From positions 1 to 36,568 of the forward strand of contig CACGMG010000007.1 in the NCBI GenBank assembly GCA_902574045.1: a DNA stretch of 36,568 nt, given 5' to 3'. Below the pieces are notes generated by a model. That model searched no databases. It saw nothing but the letters and a program-made list of their open reading frames with translations, and was not told the origin of the DNA. This DNA is from an uncultured Pelagibacteraceae bacterium (GTDB lineage Bacteria; Pseudomonadota; Alphaproteobacteria; Pelagibacterales; Pelagibacteraceae). Of the stretch, positions 33,924-36,568 are shown piece by piece. Both the position numbers and the translations under genes were made by a program. How positions within the stretch are numbered: position 1 is the first letter of the stretch; each line of letters begins with the position of its first letter.

Positions 33924-34930
33924 TGAGTAAGTTAGACAAACTACAAAATAATTTTACCTATAAAAAAATTGATAAAGAGAGCATCAATATACAAATATCT
34001 AATAATAATTTACTAATGGCAATTGTTGGTAGCTTCAATGAAAATTTATTAAGTCTAGAAAAACTTACAAAAACTACCATTTTTTTTAGAGGAAACTCCC
34101 TTACTATCAAAGGCCAAAGTGAAAATACCTTATTAGTGTTAGAGTCAATTAAGTTTCTTATAGATAAGTTTATATTGACAAATGTTATAGAAAAAAATGA
34201 TATTGTTATTTCGGTGAAAAAAAATATTGAAAATAATAAGAAGTCTAATGTTCAGTCTTTAGATCAACTGATTAAAACGCCTAAAAAATCAGTTATAGCT
34301 AGGTCAGAAAAACAATCAGAATATATTAAATCTTTAAAAACAAATGATATAATTTTGGCGTTAGGACCAGCGGGTACAGGAAAAAGTTTTTTAGCGGTGT
34401 CAGTTGCGATAACTTTACTTATGGAAAAGAAAGTTGAGAGGGTCATTTTATCTCGTCCAGCAGTTGAGGCTGGAGAAAAACTTGGATTTCTTCCTGGTGA
34501 TATGAAAGAAAAAGTTGATCCATACTTAAGACCATTATACGACGCTTTGTATGATTTATTTGGATTTGAAAAAATACAAAAAAAAATCGATACAGGAGAA
34601 ATTGAGATAGCACCTCTAGCATTTATGAGAGGAAGAACCTTAAAAAACTGTTTCGCAATTTTAGATGAGGCACAGAATGCAACAGAAACGCAAATAAAAA
34701 TGTTTTTAACTAGAATCGGAGAAAATTCAAAACTAGTCGTAAATGGAGATCCATCTCAAATTGATCTCATTAATAAATCTCAATCAGGATTAATTAAGTC
34801 TAAAGAGACCTTAAAACATATAGAAGAAATAAAAATAGTTGAATTTGATCATACCGATGTTGTTAGACATCCGCTAGTTTCAAAAATTATTCGGGCTTAT
34901 CAAAAAAAAAGCACTGATGATAAAAATTAA
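33923..34930 (+). CDS. ybeZ: PhoH-like ATPase (PhoH/YbeZ family)
   Basis: The protein has 335 residues. The N-terminal part (to about 110, with TTIFFRGNSLTIKG) is the small RNA-binding-like domain of YbeZ proteins. The ATPase core has Walker A LGPAGTGKSFLAV (147-159), VILSRPAVEAGEKLGFLPGD and Walker B-like CFAILDEAQNAT, then VVNGDPSQIDL. PhoH/YbeZ partners with the endoribonuclease YbeY in rRNA/RNA quality control, and ybeY follows here with a 14-base overlap. It overlaps the upstream GT17 gene by one base (TAATG). The name is certain at the family level. Confidence 0.95.
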   Translation: MSKLDKLQNNFTYKKIDKESINIQISNNNLLMAIVGSFNENLLSLEKLTKTTIFFRGNSLTIKGQSENTLLVLESIKFLIDKFILTNVIEKNDIVISVKKNIENNKKSNVQSLDQLIKTPKKSVIARSEKQSEYIKSLKTNDIILALGPAGTGKSFLAVSVAITLLMEKKVERVILSRPAVEAGEKLGFLPGDMKEKVDPYLRPLYDALYDLFGFEKIQKKIDTGEIEIAPLAFMRGRTLKNCFAILDEAQNATETQIKMFLTRIGENSKLVVNGDPSQIDLINKSQSGLIKSKETLKHIEEIKIVEFDHTDVVRHPLVSKIIRAYQKKSTDDKN

Positions 34931-35381
34931 TGTTATTTTTAATAATACTCTATGGAAAAAGACCTTAAAAAATCCTCAGAGTTATTTTGATGATAAAATA
35001 AAATTAATTAACAAGAAAAATGATTTATTTAAAAAGAACAAGTTAATATGCTCCTTACTTCTGTCAGATACAAAAGAAATAAAAAGATTAAACAAAAAAT
35101 TTAGAAAAAAGAACAAATCTACAGATGTTTTATCTTTTCCTTTTTATGAAAAAAAGGAGCTTCAAAAAAGAATTAAAAAAGAAAAAGAAATTTATATTGG
35201 AGATATTATAATAAATTTTAACAAAATAGATTATAAAAATTCTGAAAATGATTTTGAAAATAAACTTAATATTTTATGGATTCATGGACTTGTGCATTTA
35301 TTTGGATACAAACACAAAAAGAATAAAGATTTCAAATCTATGAATAAGTTAGAAAAAACATATCTTAATTTTATTAATTAA
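34917..35381 (+). CDS. ybeY: Endoribonuclease YbeY
   Basis: YbeY is a single-strand-specific endoribonuclease needed for 16S rRNA 3'-end maturation and late 70S quality control. The protein has 154 residues. The zinc motif HGLVHLFGYKH gives H-x3-H-x5-H, and the flanking KSTDVLSFPF and GDIIIN segments are also typical. The usual Asp after the third His (GYDH) is Lys here (GYKH), but the three metal ligands are kept. It overlaps phoH by 14 bases and abuts lnt without spacer. The YbeY-PhoH pairing supports its role. Confidence 0.95.
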   Translation: MIKINVIFNNTLWKKTLKNPQSYFDDKIKLINKKNDLFKKNKLICSLLLSDTKEIKRLNKKFRKKNKSTDVLSFPFYEKKELQKRIKKEKEIYIGDIIINFNKIDYKNSENDFENKLNILWIHGLVHLFGYKHKKNKDFKSMNKLEKTYLNFIN

Positions 35382-36568
35382 ATGATTAATAAGATTTTAG
35401 ATAATAGATTTATCATTATATATTTATTACCTTTTTGTCTTGGAGGTCTCACAGTATTTTCATTTCAACCGTTTAATTTTTCATACATTAATTTTATTTT
35501 ACTTCCTATATTTTTCTCTTTAGTAGCATTTGTCAGTAAACGAACTAAAAGTGTTTATCGTAAAAAACCTTATAAAAAAAATTTATTTTTAATCGGCTTT
35601 ATATTTGGATTTGGTTTTTACTTAAGTGGAATACATTGGATAACTTACTCATTGACGTTTGATGAAAGTTTTAAATTTCTTATTCCATTTGCTCTTATTT
35701 TTATACCACTGTTTTTAGGTTTGTTTATGGGATTGACAATTTTTATTATAGGTCCTTTTATTAATTACAATATTTCATCTGTTTTATTATTTTCAGGTTC
35801 TTTTGCACTCTCAGAATATATAAGAGGAAAAATATTATCAGGTTTTCCTTGGAACTTAATCGGTTATAGCTGGTCATGGTTTACTGAAGTTTTGCAAATT
35901 TTAAATTATTCCGGGGTATATGCTTTCAATCTAATTGCTATTACAGTATTTACTGTTCCTATAGTTATCTTCTTTAGAATAAAATTGATTAGCAAAATGA
36001 TAGTTTTAAGTCTTACTTTTGTACTGCTTTTTTCTATATATTTATATGGAACTTTTTCGATAAATAAAAATAGAGGTTTATTAAATTATCTTAATAAAGA
36101 TGAAAAAATATACGTAAAAGTAATTTCTCCAAATTTTAAATTAGATTATAATTCATCGATTAAAGATATAGAGGACAAATTAAACAAGGTAATAAGATAC
36201 AGTGATCCCGATAAATCAAAAAGAACAATTTTTATTTGGCCTGAAGGTATTTTTACAGGTTATACTTTTGATGAAATTTTAAATTTTAAAGATATTATCA
36301 AAAAAAGTTATGGTAAATCTCACTTAATATTATTTGGTATCAATTCAATTAATAAAAAAAATGGAAATTATTTTAATAGCCTGATTTTGGTGAATCATGA
36401 ACTTAAAATTTTATATAAATATAATAAAAGAAAACTTGTACCTTTTGGTGAATTTTTACCATTTGAAAAAAGTTTAAACAGAATTGGTTTAAAAAAAATT
36501 ACTCAAGGCCACGGATCTTTTTTAAAAGGAAAAAAACAAAACAATATTTTAATTGATAATATGAATAT
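35382..36568 (+). CDS. lnt: Apolipoprotein N-acyltransferase Lnt, 5' part (runs off the window)
   Basis: Lnt adds the third acyl chain to lipoproteins at the periplasmic face of the inner membrane. The open frame starts at ATG 35382 straight after the ybeY stop and stays open to the edge (395 codons). N-terminal membrane helices cover about residues 10-225, with the family signature SGFPWNLIGYSWS (153-165) between them. The nitrilase-like domain follows: WPEG with catalytic Glu288, and YNKRKLVPFGEFLPF with catalytic Lys349. The Cys lies beyond the end of the window. In many proteobacteria corC lies between ybeY and lnt; here it is absent. Confidence 0.94.
   Translation, partial: MINKILDNRFIIIYLLPFCLGGLTVFSFQPFNFSYINFILLPIFFSLVAFVSKRTKSVYRKKPYKKNLFLIGFIFGFGFYLSGIHWITYSLTFDESFKFLIPFALIFIPLFLGLFMGLTIFIIGPFINYNISSVLLFSGSFALSEYIRGKILSGFPWNLIGYSWSWFTEVLQILNYSGVYAFNLIAITVFTVPIVIFFRIKLISKMIVLSLTFVLLFSIYLYGTFSINKNRGLLNYLNKDEKIYVKVISPNFKLDYNSSIKDIEDKLNKVIRYSDPDKSKRTIFIWPEGIFTGYTFDEILNFKDIIKKSYGKSHLILFGINSINKKNGNYFNSLILVNHELKILYKYNKRKLVPFGEFLPFEKSLNRIGLKKITQGHGSFLKGKKQNNILIDNMN

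Overview
The window is strongly AT-rich, tightly packed chromosomal DNA from an alphaproteobacterium. It looks like a streamlined marine SAR11 (Pelagibacterales) genome. The signs are lysine- and asparagine-rich proteins, spacers of a few bases, ATGA/TAATG start-stop overlaps, convergent genes whose stops overlap, and alphaproteobacterial gene clusters with members missing. The taxonomic call comes from gene content and style, not from a database search. There are no rRNA or tRNA genes, insertion sequences, prophage genes or CRISPR arrays, and no gene-free stretch exceeds 220 bases.

Layout. (1) 1-4293, plus strand: the end of mnmE, then mnmG, rsmG, parA and parB. This is the classic origin-proximal cluster for tRNA modification, rRNA methylation and chromosome segregation. 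Two parS-like sites lie inside rsmG. (2) 4280-8825, minus strand: a DUF3576 lipoprotein, leuS, lptE and holA, with lptE interrupted by a one-base frameshift in a run of ten A. (3) 8826-10140: a highly expressed-looking outer-membrane porin with a long leader and a strong bidirectional terminator. (4) 10101-12543: a degenerate ThiE/TenI-like gene, the PLP-homeostasis gene yggS, a YkuD L,D-transpeptidase, a winged-helix regulator with a receiver-like domain that has lost its phospho-acceptor, and a previously hidden 35-residue ArfA-like ribosome-rescue gene. (5) 12545-18799, minus strand: grpE, dnaK, dnaJ, a tiny two-helix membrane protein, dapB, nth and a PfkB sugar/nucleoside kinase. A heat-shock (sigma-32-type) promoter fits between grpE and dnaK. 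(6) 18838-21971: rdgB, an LpoA-like periplasmic protein, rsmI and a BON-domain lipoprotein, a compact relative of the E. coli yraL-yraM-yraN-diaA-yraP locus. (7) 21974-24250: a malic enzyme/phosphotransacetylase-like fusion. (8) 24325-36568: murJ, trpS, nfu, a Bax-like glucosaminidase, a polysaccharide deacetylase (minus), a compacted tsaB, fur/mur, miaB, a Gfo/Idh oxidoreductase, a GT17 glycosyltransferase, phoH, ybeY and the start of lnt.

The main themes are translation and its quality control (mnmE/G, rsmG, leuS, trpS, tsaB, miaB, rsmI, ybeY, phoH, arfA), chaperones (grpE-dnaK-dnaJ), and the cell envelope (lptE, porin, LpoA-like, BON lipoprotein, murJ, Bax, deacetylase, lnt, GT17). The points most worth a second look are the poly(A) frameshift in lptE, the hidden arfA and its pseudo-receiver partner, parS sites inside rsmG, coding regions that double as terminators, four divergent gene pairs with essentially no spacer, and the accessory insertions in the nfu-to-lnt cluster.
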